Shown: one piece after another, positions 22,947 through 31,864 of the stretch | How the letters are laid out: each line of letters opens with the position of its first letter | Position numbering within the stretch: position 1 is the first letter of the stretch | DNA from: Shewanella morhuae | GTDB taxonomy: Bacteria; Pseudomonadota; Gammaproteobacteria; Enterobacterales; Shewanellaceae | DNA: 64,000 nt | NCBI RefSeq assembly: GCF_900156405.1 | Contig: NZ_FTNN01000002.1 | Location: forward strand, 288,547 to 352,546 | Direction: 5' to 3' | The notes under the pieces: generated by a model | Databases searched by the model: none | Told to the model about the DNA's origin: nothing | What the model saw: only the letters and a program-made list of their open reading frames with translations | Position numbers and translations under genes: made by a program

Positions 22947-23327
22947 ATGAGTAAGACTGTTAAAACCCTCGCTGAGACAGCAGCAATGACACCTGAAGCA
23001 CGTTACGATTATCTTGTTGAACAAGTTAAAGAACACCAGATCATTTGGACGTTACAGGACCAAGACGGTTGCGTCATGCTGACCACGGAAGAAGAAGATT
23101 GTATTCCAATGTGGCCAACTGAAGAAGCTGCAGAATCTTGGGCTGTGGACGAATGGAGCGATTGCCAAACTTTGGCTATCCCCTATGACGAATTCCACGA
23201 TAGATGGGTGCCAGGCATGGAAGATGATGATTTATTTGTTGCCGTGTTCCCAGTATTAGATGATTTAGGCGTAGTGATCCCACCTTACGAACTTGATCAA
23301 AAATTAGCGCCTAAGCAAAGCCATTAA
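22947..23327 (+). CDS. DUF2750 domain-containing protein
   Basis: A 126-residue acidic cytoplasmic protein. The body from MTPEARYDYLVEQVKEHQ through WTLQDQDGCVML to PMWPTEEAAESWA and FVAVFPVLDDLG fits DUF2750, a family of unknown function. I chose ATG 22947 over the longer frame because the extra 29 residues look non-coding. The small membrane protein gene follows 25 bases later. Confidence 0.75.
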   Translation: MSKTVKTLAETAAMTPEARYDYLVEQVKEHQIIWTLQDQDGCVMLTTEEEDCIPMWPTEEAAESWAVDEWSDCQTLAIPYDEFHDRWVPGMEDDDLFVAVFPVLDDLGVVIPPYELDQKLAPKQSH

Positions 23328-23352
23328 TCTGCAGCGCTAAGCGAGAATATCT

Positions 23353-23799
23353 ATGAGCGAGCAAGAATCGACGACAATACCTCAAGCAAGCACAATGATG
23401 AGTCAACGTTTACCGAAACGACTCATTGCGCTGTTGCTGGTGTATACCGCTGCGTCAATCAGTGGCTTAGTTGCTAAGCAGGGCGTGTTATTTTGTCTAC
23501 TAACACTCTTTATGGTGATTGCTATTATCGGTCGGCAAAAGGCTGCGCTTATTATGCTGAGGGGTTACACCTTAGTACAGCTGGGATTGATTAGTATGCT
23601 GCCAGTGATCATGTACGATCCTGACAACTTAATTGTCGGCCCGACAACAGTGTACTTAGGTGAATGGCAGAGCAAGCTACCTGACTATGTCATTTTTATC
23701 GCTTTGATCATTTTGTCGTTACTGCAAGTTTGGATAGCCTTTGATAAAAAGGTAAAGGCGTGGTTTAAACCTAAACTTAACTTGAATATCATGGGTTAA
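23353..23799 (+). CDS. Hypothetical inner membrane protein
   Basis: A 148-residue protein with about four hydrophobic segments (near residues 23-40, 44-60, 68-88 and 112-128) and a charged C-terminal tail. I do not recognise the family. It probably shares a transcript with the DUF2750 gene and ends before a strong hairpin facing erpA. Confidence 0.6.
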   Translation: MSEQESTTIPQASTMMSQRLPKRLIALLLVYTAASISGLVAKQGVLFCLLTLFMVIAIIGRQKAALIMLRGYTLVQLGLISMLPVIMYDPDNLIVGPTTVYLGEWQSKLPDYVIFIALIILSLLQVWIAFDKKVKAWFKPKLNLNIMG

Positions 23800-23830
23800 G
23801 TCGTGATAGATGACTAAATTGCGCCCAACA

Positions 23831-23857
23831 AAAAGCCGTCATTACGACGGCTTTTTT
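23831..23857. terminator. Bidirectional terminator facing erpA
   Basis: A 9-bp stem, AAAGCCGTC with GACGGCTTT, loop ATTAC, with a T-run on the + side and an A-run on the other. It serves both converging transcripts. Confidence 0.85.
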
Positions 23858-23897
23858 GATCTAACACTATGCCTTTAGGCACTGCATTAGCAATGTA

Positions 23898-24248
23898 TTA
23901 AACAGAAAAGCTGGCACCACAACCACAGGTCGAAGATGCATTAGGGTTTTTCACGAAGAAGCGAGAACCTTCAAGGCCAGAAGTATAATCGACTTCTCCA
24001 CCCACTAAATATTGTAGGCTCATAGGATCAACAACTAAAAGAACGCCTTGTTTTTCTATCGTAAAATCGCCTTCATTGACCTTTTCATCAAAGGTAAAGC
24101 CGTACTGAAATCCAGAACAACCACCGCCAGTCACATAGACTCGTAGCTTAAGTTCAGGATTTTGCTCTTCTTCCAGCAAACCTTTTACCTTAGCGGCTGC
24201 CGCATCGGTAAATTGGATTGGCATTGCTGTATCAGCTTGATCAGTCAT
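23898..24248 (-). CDS. erpA: Iron-sulfur cluster insertion protein ErpA
   Basis: ErpA is an A-type carrier that delivers 4Fe-4S clusters to apoproteins, including isoprenoid enzymes. The 116-residue protein has the three conserved cysteines Cys44 (GGGCSGF), Cys108 and Cys110 (CGCG). It overlaps the end of the DUF6776 gene by 8 bases, so the two are coupled. Confidence 0.95.
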   Translation of the reverse strand: MTDQADTAMPIQFTDAAAAKVKGLLEEEQNPELKLRVYVTGGGCSGFQYGFTFDEKVNEGDFTIEKQGVLLVVDPMSLQYLVGGEVDYTSGLEGSRFFVKNPNASSTCGCGASFSV

Positions 24249-25041
24249 TACTACCTCTTACATCAGTTTTCTGGGGCAAATTATCCTTTACCTGACTGTT
24301 TTGTTCAAGTATTACCCGCGGTTCTTTTTCACCCTGTAATAACTCAGGGGCACTATAGATTTGTTCAGTCTGTGAATTCTTAGTCCAGCGGCTCGAAGGC
24401 ACCAACACCTTAACCTTCACTTGCTGTAAATTAAAGCCTGCGGGAACAGTTACCTTGGTATCTATGACCTGAAAATAACGAAAATCAAACTCGAGTTTAG
24501 AACCCGTGATTTTGTTCACATTTAAGTTAACTGATTTGCCATTTTGCACACCAATTAATGTCAATTCGGCTCGACCTTGAATTGACTGCTTACGCTTTTG
24601 CAACTGAGTTAACACCAGCTTAAGGTTATATTCATCGGTCAAAGCGCCTGGCGTAATTTCAAGTCCGTGAATTGCGACACCTTCAGCATTATCATCTGGC
24701 GTCATAATGCTACGATAGAACGCCAGCTCGTGTTCTAACTCTTTTTGCTTTTTCAGTTGCTGACCAAACATATCTTGCATCTGCGCATTCGCTTCACGCT
24801 CAACGGATAGCTCTAGATTTCTGGTGGCGAGTAACTGGGTTTGAGCTTCTAATTCGACGCTCAAGCGCTGGGCTTTACCGTTGTGTTTAACAACGGGATC
24901 ATCGCTGCTTAACAGCAAAAAACTGATCCAAGCCCCTAAAAGAAGGGCCACTAAGACTAAACACGATAAATATATTGAAGATGAACGATACTTTCGGTCC
25001 ATCACTTGTAACCGATTTCGCCAATGAGAATAATTTGGCAT
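24241..25041 (-). CDS. DUF6776-type membrane-anchored coiled-coil protein
   Basis: A 266-residue protein with one N-terminal membrane helix (about 25-46), a coiled coil of roughly 60 residues rich in Glu, Gln and Leu, and a C-terminal beta-rich domain. The family call is from its overall pattern and its constant position before erpA in Shewanella, as I recall it. I chose ATG 25041, preceded by a G-rich stretch; ATG 25002 is a shorter alternative. Function unknown. Confidence 0.65.
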   Translation of the reverse strand: MPNYSHWRNRLQVMDRKYRSSSIYLSCLVLVALLLGAWISFLLLSSDDPVVKHNGKAQRLSVELEAQTQLLATRNLELSVEREANAQMQDMFGQQLKKQKELEHELAFYRSIMTPDDNAEGVAIHGLEITPGALTDEYNLKLVLTQLQKRKQSIQGRAELTLIGVQNGKSVNLNVNKITGSKLEFDFRYFQVIDTKVTVPAGFNLQQVKVKVLVPSSRWTKNSQTEQIYSAPELLQGEKEPRVILEQNSQVKDNLPQKTDVRGSND

Positions 25042-25142
25042 TAGGTAACAACCCCTTATATAAAATACAATCAACTCAAGAACGAGTTCGATACAATACA
25101 ACTCAGGCCAACGCAGTGCAATTACCTATAAACAAAGTCGCG

Positions 25143-26840
25143 ATGCAACGTGCCATCATAGTAGCTAAAAAGTATTTTGCTAATGAGCTACGTGATCATT
25201 TATCCCAAGCCCGTATCAGTGCGCAACTGTGCATACTGGCGCTGCTATTTGCCATTTTCTCATCTTGTGTCATTTTACTGTTTCGACTTTTACTGGTTTG
25301 GGCTAATCATTACACCCAAATACAGACGCTGGATTTTACGGGGAACGTCGCTGACTGGCGAGCTCTGTTACCGCTTTTAGGGGCAGTATTAATTTGGATT
25401 GTGGCAAAACTAGGCTCTAAACGCTATAGAAGAATGGGAATAGCCTATGTTTTACATAGAGTTAAATTGCATTATGGTAAAATTCCACTGCAATCTGCCG
25501 CAGGACAATTTTTTCAAGCACTCTTTGCCCTAGGCACTAATTTCTCGGTAGGTCGTGAAGGTCCAGCTATTCATCTGGGTGCTGTGAGTGCCAGTTTTCT
25601 CGCTGAAAAATTTAATCTTCCGGATAATAGCGTACGGATTATGTGCGTCAGTGGCATTGCTGCAGGCATAGCCGCGACTTTTAATGCACCACTCGCTGCG
25701 GTCATTTTTGTACTTGAAGTGATCGTACGTGAGTACAAAATCCATTACTTTTTCCCGATTATGCTCTCGGCTATTTGTGGTGCAGTATCAAGCCAACTGG
25801 TGTTCGGTAATGTGCACGAACTGGACCGCATTCAAGTATTCCATATCCCCCTAGATCACTATCCCATACTGGCGATTGGCGGCGTTGTATTAGGCTTTGC
25901 TGCCGCCTTATTTAATTATTCATTATTAAAAGTCACTGCCACCGGACAAAACTGGCCATTAATTTATCGATTATTATTAGCGGGTAGCATCACTACCCTA
26001 ATTGGTTTAGTGCTACCACAAGCCCTTGGAACTGGCGATTTCGCCATTGGTGAGGCGATTAGTCAACACCCGAGCTTATTACTTTTAGTTGCGCTGTTGT
26101 TTGCCAAAATGATTGCCACTATTGCGGCAATTGGTTTGGGTATTCCCGGTGGCTTGATTGGTCCTCTCTACGGTATAGGTGCTTTACTCGGGGCTATCCT
26201 TGCCTTAGTCAGCGCCCTATTGTTCCCATCTATTGCGCCCTACGTTGGGCTTTATACGGTTATCGGCATGACTGCCATGATGGGAGTATGTCTTGCTGCG
26301 CCACTGGCAGCCTTAGTCGCCTTGTTAGAAATGACCAATGACGCCAGTATCATTTTACCTTCAATGTTTGTCACTATTCCGGCTTTTTTAATTGCCTATC
26401 AAGGATTTAAAACAAAATCTATTTTCTTTGAACAGTTAGAGATCATGGGACTTAATTATAAAGTCGCGCCGGTTAATTTAGCGCTGCAGAAAAAAGGCGT
26501 CAGAACCTTGATGGATAGACGCTTTGTTATCGTTAATGACAACGATGAGTTATTGCTCGAAGTACTTAAGCGGGCTGAAGGTCGAAACGTACTAGTGCGT
26601 AATACTGAGACAATATTAGAAATGGTCAGTCTTGAGATGCCACCCGATAATCATAGCCCCGCGCTAACACGCCATCCTATAGAAGGCCTGAGTGATACAA
26701 CAACACTCAATGAGGCTTATATCATCTTGTCACCCAAACGTAGTGGTGAGGTATTTATCTACCAAGACACGCCCGATAACATCGTTGGCGTGATCAGCTG
26801 GGCAGCACTCCAAAAAGAAATCAGTTCAGGGCAAATATAA
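25143..26840 (+). CDS. CLC-family chloride/proton transporter
   Basis: A 565-residue protein with a CLC membrane core of 10 or more hydrophobic helices. GREGPAIHLGA carries the gating glutamate, and GIPGGLIGPLYGIGALLG is the C-terminal half signature. About 130 residues after the core form a CBS-like cytoplasmic tail ending in VGVISWAAL. The frame is open back to 24975, but that would overlap the divergent DUF6776 gene, so ATG 25143 is my choice, without a clear Shine-Dalgarno site. Likely a Cl-/H+ exchanger used in acid or ion homeostasis. Confidence 0.8.
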   Translation: MQRAIIVAKKYFANELRDHLSQARISAQLCILALLFAIFSSCVILLFRLLLVWANHYTQIQTLDFTGNVADWRALLPLLGAVLIWIVAKLGSKRYRRMGIAYVLHRVKLHYGKIPLQSAAGQFFQALFALGTNFSVGREGPAIHLGAVSASFLAEKFNLPDNSVRIMCVSGIAAGIAATFNAPLAAVIFVLEVIVREYKIHYFFPIMLSAICGAVSSQLVFGNVHELDRIQVFHIPLDHYPILAIGGVVLGFAAALFNYSLLKVTATGQNWPLIYRLLLAGSITTLIGLVLPQALGTGDFAIGEAISQHPSLLLLVALLFAKMIATIAAIGLGIPGGLIGPLYGIGALLGAILALVSALLFPSIAPYVGLYTVIGMTAMMGVCLAAPLAALVALLEMTNDASIILPSMFVTIPAFLIAYQGFKTKSIFFEQLEIMGLNYKVAPVNLALQKKGVRTLMDRRFVIVNDNDELLLEVLKRAEGRNVLVRNTETILEMVSLEMPPDNHSPALTRHPIEGLSDTTTLNEAYIILSPKRSGEVFIYQDTPDNIVGVISWAALQKEISSGQI

Positions 26841-26886
26841 TCTATAGCCGCTTATTCTTCCCACCAGCATAAACAATCAGTAACAC

Positions 26887-27255
26887 CTAATACTGAGTAA
26901 ACGCTAATTGAACATCACCAATAACATGGACCCTATACAGTTGATATTGAGTTGGCGCAAATACTATTTCCCTTACTAAGTTAAAGGTCTTACTATTTGT
27001 CAGTTGAATGTCTGCCCTATTGAAGAAAGACTGAATGCTAGGATGATGTTTAAACGCATCCCCCATGAAGAAGAGGCAAATAATATCAAAGTCGTGATCA
27101 CTAAGATTAAAAACTAAATCACGAAACTAGGCAGCCACAGGGCTAAAACTAGAAATTGTCTGGCGTGAAACAGCAAAGCCCACTACCCCATTCACAATGG
27201 CGCAACTTATTTTACGAAAAATATAATAACAAGCTAAACGTAGGTGACCCATCAT
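26887..27255 (-). pseudogene. Possible protein-coding relic with one in-frame stop
   Basis: Read on the minus strand from two adjacent ATG codons (27255), 123 codons stay in one frame except for a TAG at 27129-27127. The second part has a protein-like look, with pieces such as SDHDFDIICLFFMGDAF and LVREIVFAPTQYQLYRVHV. I do not recognise the family. It may be a decayed gene at the edge of the accessory island, or chance. Rare AGG codons count against it. Confidence 0.25.
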
Positions 27256-28111
27256 GAAGTTTATTCCACCGCAGTTATTTTTAACCTATATCGCCGTGTG
27301 TGAAACCGGCAGTTTTACCCGCGCAGCAGAAAGAATACATAACTCTCAATCGGCCATTAGCCAACAAATTAACCGCCTTGAATCTATGCTCGGCAGCACG
27401 CTATTAATACGTACACCGCAAAAGGTGACATTAACGGAGCAAGGGGAATTTGTATTACGTTATGCCCATAAAATTATCGACTTGAACACCTCTATGGTCG
27501 ATAACTTTCATGAGAAGTCAGAGCAAAGCATTATCAAGATAGGAGTGCCTGACGATCTGTCGGTCGATGTCACTAAAGCCATTGTGCAGTTTCAACATAA
27601 CTACAATATCTTAATTGAATTTACCTCAGGCCTAAGCAACAGCCTGTATCAGGCCTATCAAGCTGGCCAGTATGACCTTATTTTGGTTAAGCAGCCCATA
27701 CTCGGTAATGCTTACGCCTATCGCAGAGAGCCTCTCTTATGGCTCGACAGCGCGGCGCACCCCACCTTTAATAACAAGATGATCCCATTAGTGCTGTTCC
27801 CCACTGGAGCTCTGTATCGGGAGCATATTCTTAACTCTATGGATCAATTAGGTTACTGCAGCAAAATTAACTATTGCAGCAGTAACTTGTCGGCCATTAT
27901 TACCGCTTCATCTATCGGTTTTGGGATCACCTTGTTACCGGAAACCTGTAAAACGGCAGAGCATAGCATTATCAATGAGCTACAAACCTATGCTCCACCC
28001 AACGACTTTTATTTAGCCTTATATGTTAATAATACGCATGACATGATCGTGACTAAAATAGCCGATGAGATCATCAACACCTTTAACTTAAAGCACCATA
28101 AAACCTATTAA
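27254..28111 (+). CDS. LysR-type transcriptional regulator (YahB-position)
   Basis: A 285-residue LysR protein. The N-terminal winged helix (residues 4-63: FLTYIAVCETGSFTRAAERIH, SQSAISQQINRLESMLG and LLIRTPQKVTLTEQG) is followed by an effector-binding domain resembling the LysR substrate fold, ending with GFGITLLPE. TATAAT at 27222-27227 lies 27 bases before the ATG. It is followed after 5 bases by the DUF2877 gene and faces the five-gene permease-to-kinase operon, so it is the likely local regulator responding to the pathway substrate. E. coli yahB occupies a like position near yahDEFG. Confidence 0.9.
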   Translation: MKFIPPQLFLTYIAVCETGSFTRAAERIHNSQSAISQQINRLESMLGSTLLIRTPQKVTLTEQGEFVLRYAHKIIDLNTSMVDNFHEKSEQSIIKIGVPDDLSVDVTKAIVQFQHNYNILIEFTSGLSNSLYQAYQAGQYDLILVKQPILGNAYAYRREPLLWLDSAAHPTFNNKMIPLVLFPTGALYREHILNSMDQLGYCSKINYCSSNLSAIITASSIGFGITLLPETCKTAEHSIINELQTYAPPNDFYLALYVNNTHDMIVTKIADEIINTFNLKHHKTY

Positions 28112-28116
28112 GCCTG

Positions 28117-29073
28117 ATGATGACAAAGATAACCCTAGCTCAACCGATTTATGATCAACTCATGCACCACGGCTCAATAAGCACAACCGTGCATTCAGTA
28201 TTTAACGCCGCCTGCAATCTACAAAGTCCCTTTGGTTTGATTTCGCTACTCACCCAACCAAAAAAGATGAACCCAAGCGCAATTTTATTGCCGCAAGGGG
28301 TAAGCCTTAAGCCGCTCATTGTCGGTGCAAAGGTTGAGCTGTGCGTCATTAATAACAAAGACTCTAACTTGTCGCCGGCATCAGCGGCCAGCGCCCATAT
28401 CGATAATCTGATACTGCATATCAACTTAGGCGCAGGCGCAACCATTGTGAGTGAGCAGATAGCACATTTTAACCCTAGCTTGTCTGCGGCTTTGCCCATC
28501 GCGCTCAGCCAACAATCAAGCCTTCAGCTGCATATCGCTTCTTTTTTGCAGTGCAATCAAAAGTCGCTGGGGATTTATCCATTACTGTGTCAGCAACCGC
28601 GGCTCAATATCGCGACTAATCTGATGTATCAACCAGAGATGATGATTAAATATATTACGCCGCACCTACAAAAGTTTATCGCTGCTGTAGCCCAACAAGA
28701 CCGTGCAATTGAGCTTAAATCTATTATCGGCTTTGGTGCTGGGCTAACCCCCTCAATGGACGACCTACTGGTCGGCTTGCTCTCCTGGCTAGACTTTAGT
28801 CAGCACCCTTATTTTTATCTGCTAGCACAAGCGGTACAAGCTAGTGCGGCGCAAACTACAGATGTTAGTCAAGCCATGTTATTGCACGCCACGCACCATC
28901 GTTATAACCAAGAGATTACTGAGCTGTATGCCTTTTTAAATCAGCCCTTTAACCCCTTGGCGCTCGATGTAGCCCTTGATTCGGTAATTGCCTATGGTCA
29001 CTCTTCTGGCCACGACACCCTATGCGGCATCTACTTGGGATTAATCTTCTTCGGGGATGCACCAATAAGCTGA
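28117..29073 (+). CDS. DUF2877 protein, AllH/YahE-like carbamoyltransferase component
   Basis: A 318-residue DUF2877 protein. The family signature GFGAGLTPSMDDLLVGLL lies at 205-222, and a second conserved block, YGHSSGHDTLCG, near the C-terminus. In E. coli, AllH (YlbF) is the third component of the AllFGH oxamate carbamoyltransferase, and YahE is its paralog in the yah group. Here it is split from the FdrA and DUF1116 genes and coupled to the LysR gene on the opposite strand (5-base gap, weak ribosome site). I infer it works with the products of 30444-33418; the substrate is unknown. Confidence 0.8.
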   Translation: MMTKITLAQPIYDQLMHHGSISTTVHSVFNAACNLQSPFGLISLLTQPKKMNPSAILLPQGVSLKPLIVGAKVELCVINNKDSNLSPASAASAHIDNLILHINLGAGATIVSEQIAHFNPSLSAALPIALSQQSSLQLHIASFLQCNQKSLGIYPLLCQQPRLNIATNLMYQPEMMIKYITPHLQKFIAAVAQQDRAIELKSIIGFGAGLTPSMDDLLVGLLSWLDFSQHPYFYLLAQAVQASAAQTTDVSQAMLLHATHHRYNQEITELYAFLNQPFNPLALDVALDSVIAYGHSSGHDTLCGIYLGLIFFGDAPIS

Positions 29074-29242
29074 AAACACACAACGGGGGCTGATGTAGAG
29101 TGATGCTCTATCGTGCTTATGTACTTGCTTAATCATGCCTATTCTGGTCAGTTCTAAACCGTAAGACCCTAATGAGTGGCAACCATCCGAATACAATGGG
29201 ATGAACTGAAGTGGTAGATTGCAGGTTGTAGGCCAAAATAAA

Positions 29243-29265
29243 AAAAGCCTCTATTTGAGGCTTTT
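29243..29265. terminator. Bidirectional terminator between the two arms of the accessory cluster
   Basis: A 9-bp stem, AAAAGCCTC with GAGGCTTTT, loop TATTT, lies between the converging DUF2877 and carbamate kinase genes. The stretch 29074-29242 before it holds no gene that I can see. Confidence 0.8.
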
Positions 29266-29327
29266 AAAACATAAACCAGCACTAAGATAACAAAGCGTGC
29301 AAGTGACTGGCTAGGCCGTTGATAAAA

Positions 29328-30263
29328 TCAATAATACTCGACAGTTTCGCCCAGTGTGATGCGCGTACCAGAGTGTCCAGCAATAACCGCAGATAATTCA
29401 TCTAAAGCACCAATGGCAGCATCACCCAGCCCCTTAGAAACAAATTTACACACGGCATCAATTTTAGGGCCCATAGAACCCGCTGGGAAATGGTATTTAT
29501 CTAACTCTTCAGGCGTAATATGTTTAATTGCCTGCTGGTTTTCTTTACCGTAATTAAGGTAAACCGCGCCGTCGGTTAGAATAATAAACAAATCCGCCTT
29601 AATTTGCTCGGCAAGTAACTCCGCCGTTAAGTCTTTATCAACCACACATTCAACGCCAACGAGATTACCATTATTAGCTTTAAATACCGGAATACCTCCA
29701 CCACCACAGGCAATCACAGTATTACCATTTTCAAGTAGGTTACTGATTTGCTTAGATTCGACAATATCTTGTGGCATAGGTGAAGACACAACCCGGCGGT
29801 AATAGTCGCCATCTTTCTTAAAAATTGCCGAAGGATTAGCAATATTAATCTTATCTATCTCTTCTTCGCTATAAATGGGACCCACAAACTTAGTGGGGTC
29901 GTTAAATGCTACATCGTCAATATCTACGCAGGTTTGGGTCAAAATAGTGGTAATACTTAACTTATTGTCACTGTTAAATAATTCCTGCTGCAACATATAA
30001 CCAATCATGCCGCAAGTTTCGGCACCCAATACATCCAATGGGTAGGCGGTGACCGCACTATTAATTTTTTGGTACTCGTAATTTTGCTCCATCAATAATC
30101 CCACTTGTGGACCATTACCATGAACAATTACCACATCATGCTCTCTAGCGATAGCCGCAATTGATGCCGCAGCCTTTTTAATATTATTACGAAGATTGGT
30201 CGCAGTGAGCGGTTGACCACGCTCTAATAACGCATTGCCACCAAGGGCTAATACTATTTTCAT
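29328..30263 (-). CDS. arcC: Carbamate kinase
   Basis: Carbamate kinase converts carbamoyl phosphate and ADP to ATP plus carbamate. The 311-residue enzyme shows VLALGGNALL at 4-13, HGNGPQVGLL at 48-57 and ACGGGGIPV, all typical of the family. ATG 30263 is preceded by GAGGT and the family starts here; the longer frame from 30293 is discarded. It ends the five-gene minus operon, 180 bases after the DUF1116 gene. There is no arginine deiminase or catabolic ornithine carbamoyltransferase nearby, so its carbamoyl phosphate most likely comes from the FdrA/DUF1116/DUF2877 complex, as with E. coli AllK or the YahI position. Confidence 0.93.
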   Translation of the reverse strand: MKIVLALGGNALLERGQPLTATNLRNNIKKAAASIAAIAREHDVVIVHGNGPQVGLLMEQNYEYQKINSAVTAYPLDVLGAETCGMIGYMLQQELFNSDNKLSITTILTQTCVDIDDVAFNDPTKFVGPIYSEEEIDKINIANPSAIFKKDGDYYRRVVSSPMPQDIVESKQISNLLENGNTVIACGGGGIPVFKANNGNLVGVECVVDKDLTAELLAEQIKADLFIILTDGAVYLNYGKENQQAIKHITPEELDKYHFPAGSMGPKIDAVCKFVSKGLGDAAIGALDELSAVIAGHSGTRITLGETVEYY

Positions 30264-30443
30264 GGGAAACCTCAATATATATTTAATCCACAATCATGTG
30301 GCAGAAAAAAATAAACACACAGTTGCAATAAAGGTAATAAATAAAACGGATAAAACTAATAATAAAAGCCGACTCATTTCTTATCATTAATAACAGATTT
30401 AAATAGAGCCGACTTTTATGCGCACAAGAGTTAACCGTATTGA

Positions 30444-31862
30444 TTAAAATTTATTAGCAAAGGCAATAATGGCTTTTTCAAAGCATTCCACTGGTGGATT
30501 CGTAATACCACAACCTATCATACCAACGCCGGGTTCTTTATGAGCAATAGCGGTATTAATAATAGGTAATATACCTGTTTCAATGACTTTACGAATATCA
30601 ATACCCGATGAAATACCTTTAAAATTTAATAACGGAATAGTGACATTCGGATTTTTGGCAGTTGTAATTTCATCCATCTGGATAGAGTAATCAATCGCCT
30701 CATTTACCGTGCCGCCAACCAGTGCAACGATTGCTGGCGCCGTCGCCATCGCAAATCCACCAATTCCATAGGTTTCGGTAATAGCACTGTCACCTATGTC
30801 TAAGCCCGAATCTTCAGGCTTAAAGCCAGCAAATAGTGGGCCGATAACCTTTTGAGCAGGACCTGTAAACCAAGTAAAGCCTTTCATACCGCTGACACGA
30901 ATACCAAATTCAACGCCGTTACGCGCCATTGTGGTCACTACCGTACTGTGCTCGACCCCATGACCAGCATCGAGGGCACACTTACACATTGCCATCCAAG
31001 TTGGACCCGAAAAGTAATCGCTTGATGCAATAAAATCAAACACCTCACGTTTTTCTTTGATGGTGAATTCAGTTTCTAAAATCAAAGGTGTTAATGCCTG
31101 TGATAATAAAGCGGTACCCGCGTTATTACGGTTATGACATTCATCTCCCATATGCAGGGCTTGAGCTAGCATTAAGCGTAAATCGATAGGCTCAGCTTTA
31201 TCCATAGCGGCTTTTAGCATTGGCCCTAATACGTCGCGCATCCAGATTAAGCGCTCAACCACGCTTTCATCGTTGGCGCCCATACGTAAAATTTTCGCCA
31301 TCTGCTCACTAAGGTTGGTATACGCAACGTTACCATAGGTCATGTTTTTGACCACGTGCATATACATAGAAGCCGATGTGACCCCCGCCATAGAGCCGAC
31401 GCAATCGTGCTCATGACATGGCGAAAAAGTGATTTCACCTGATGCTGCTAATTTAAATGCCTCATCAAGATTAGCCGCCAAACCTTCAAAAATCAGTGCG
31501 CCAGTTACCGCGCCGCGCATTGGGCCATTCATATCATCCCAGCATATTGGTGGGCCAGCATGTAAAATGGTGGTCTTAGTCATACCAGGAACGACATCAA
31601 TCGCTCTTTCATAACCCACCAACACTGGGTGTGATTTAATAATGCGATTAACCGCTTCTTCGTTGGCTGCCTCAATTTTTTGCGCTATTTCTGGCTGTGC
31701 CAGTTTATCAAGCGCCGCAATCACCTTTGTATTACCACCAGCAATGGGTTGCCAGTTCACATGGGTCACCGGCGCTTGCTGCTTGCTGATATCGTCTTTA
31801 AAGAACTCAAGGCCCACATTAATTACATTTAAGTTTGAAAATAGTGCTGTCATCTTGCTCAT
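30444..31862 (-). CDS. DUF1116 protein, AllG/YahG/YlbE-like carbamoyltransferase component
   Basis: A 472-residue DUF1116 protein. Conserved polar blocks include HAGPPICWDDMNGPMRGAV at 101-119, CHEHDCVGSMAG at 149-160 and GDECHNRNNAG at 239-249, which probably line an active site. In E. coli, AllG is a component of the oxamate carbamoyltransferase that splits oxalurate into oxamate and carbamoyl phosphate. It starts 2 bases after the FdrA-family stop, as the partner genes do in other genomes. Substrate specificity of this copy cannot be read from sequence. Confidence 0.85.
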   Translation of the reverse strand: MSKMTALFSNLNVINVGLEFFKDDISKQQAPVTHVNWQPIAGGNTKVIAALDKLAQPEIAQKIEAANEEAVNRIIKSHPVLVGYERAIDVVPGMTKTTILHAGPPICWDDMNGPMRGAVTGALIFEGLAANLDEAFKLAASGEITFSPCHEHDCVGSMAGVTSASMYMHVVKNMTYGNVAYTNLSEQMAKILRMGANDESVVERLIWMRDVLGPMLKAAMDKAEPIDLRLMLAQALHMGDECHNRNNAGTALLSQALTPLILETEFTIKEKREVFDFIASSDYFSGPTWMAMCKCALDAGHGVEHSTVVTTMARNGVEFGIRVSGMKGFTWFTGPAQKVIGPLFAGFKPEDSGLDIGDSAITETYGIGGFAMATAPAIVALVGGTVNEAIDYSIQMDEITTAKNPNVTIPLLNFKGISSGIDIRKVIETGILPIINTAIAHKEPGVGMIGCGITNPPVECFEKAIIAFANKF

Positions 31863-31864
31863 GA

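Noticed and set aside
24975..25142. N-terminal extension of the CLC transporter
   Set aside because: It would overlap the start of the divergent DUF6776 gene and adds 56 residues not resembling the CLC family.
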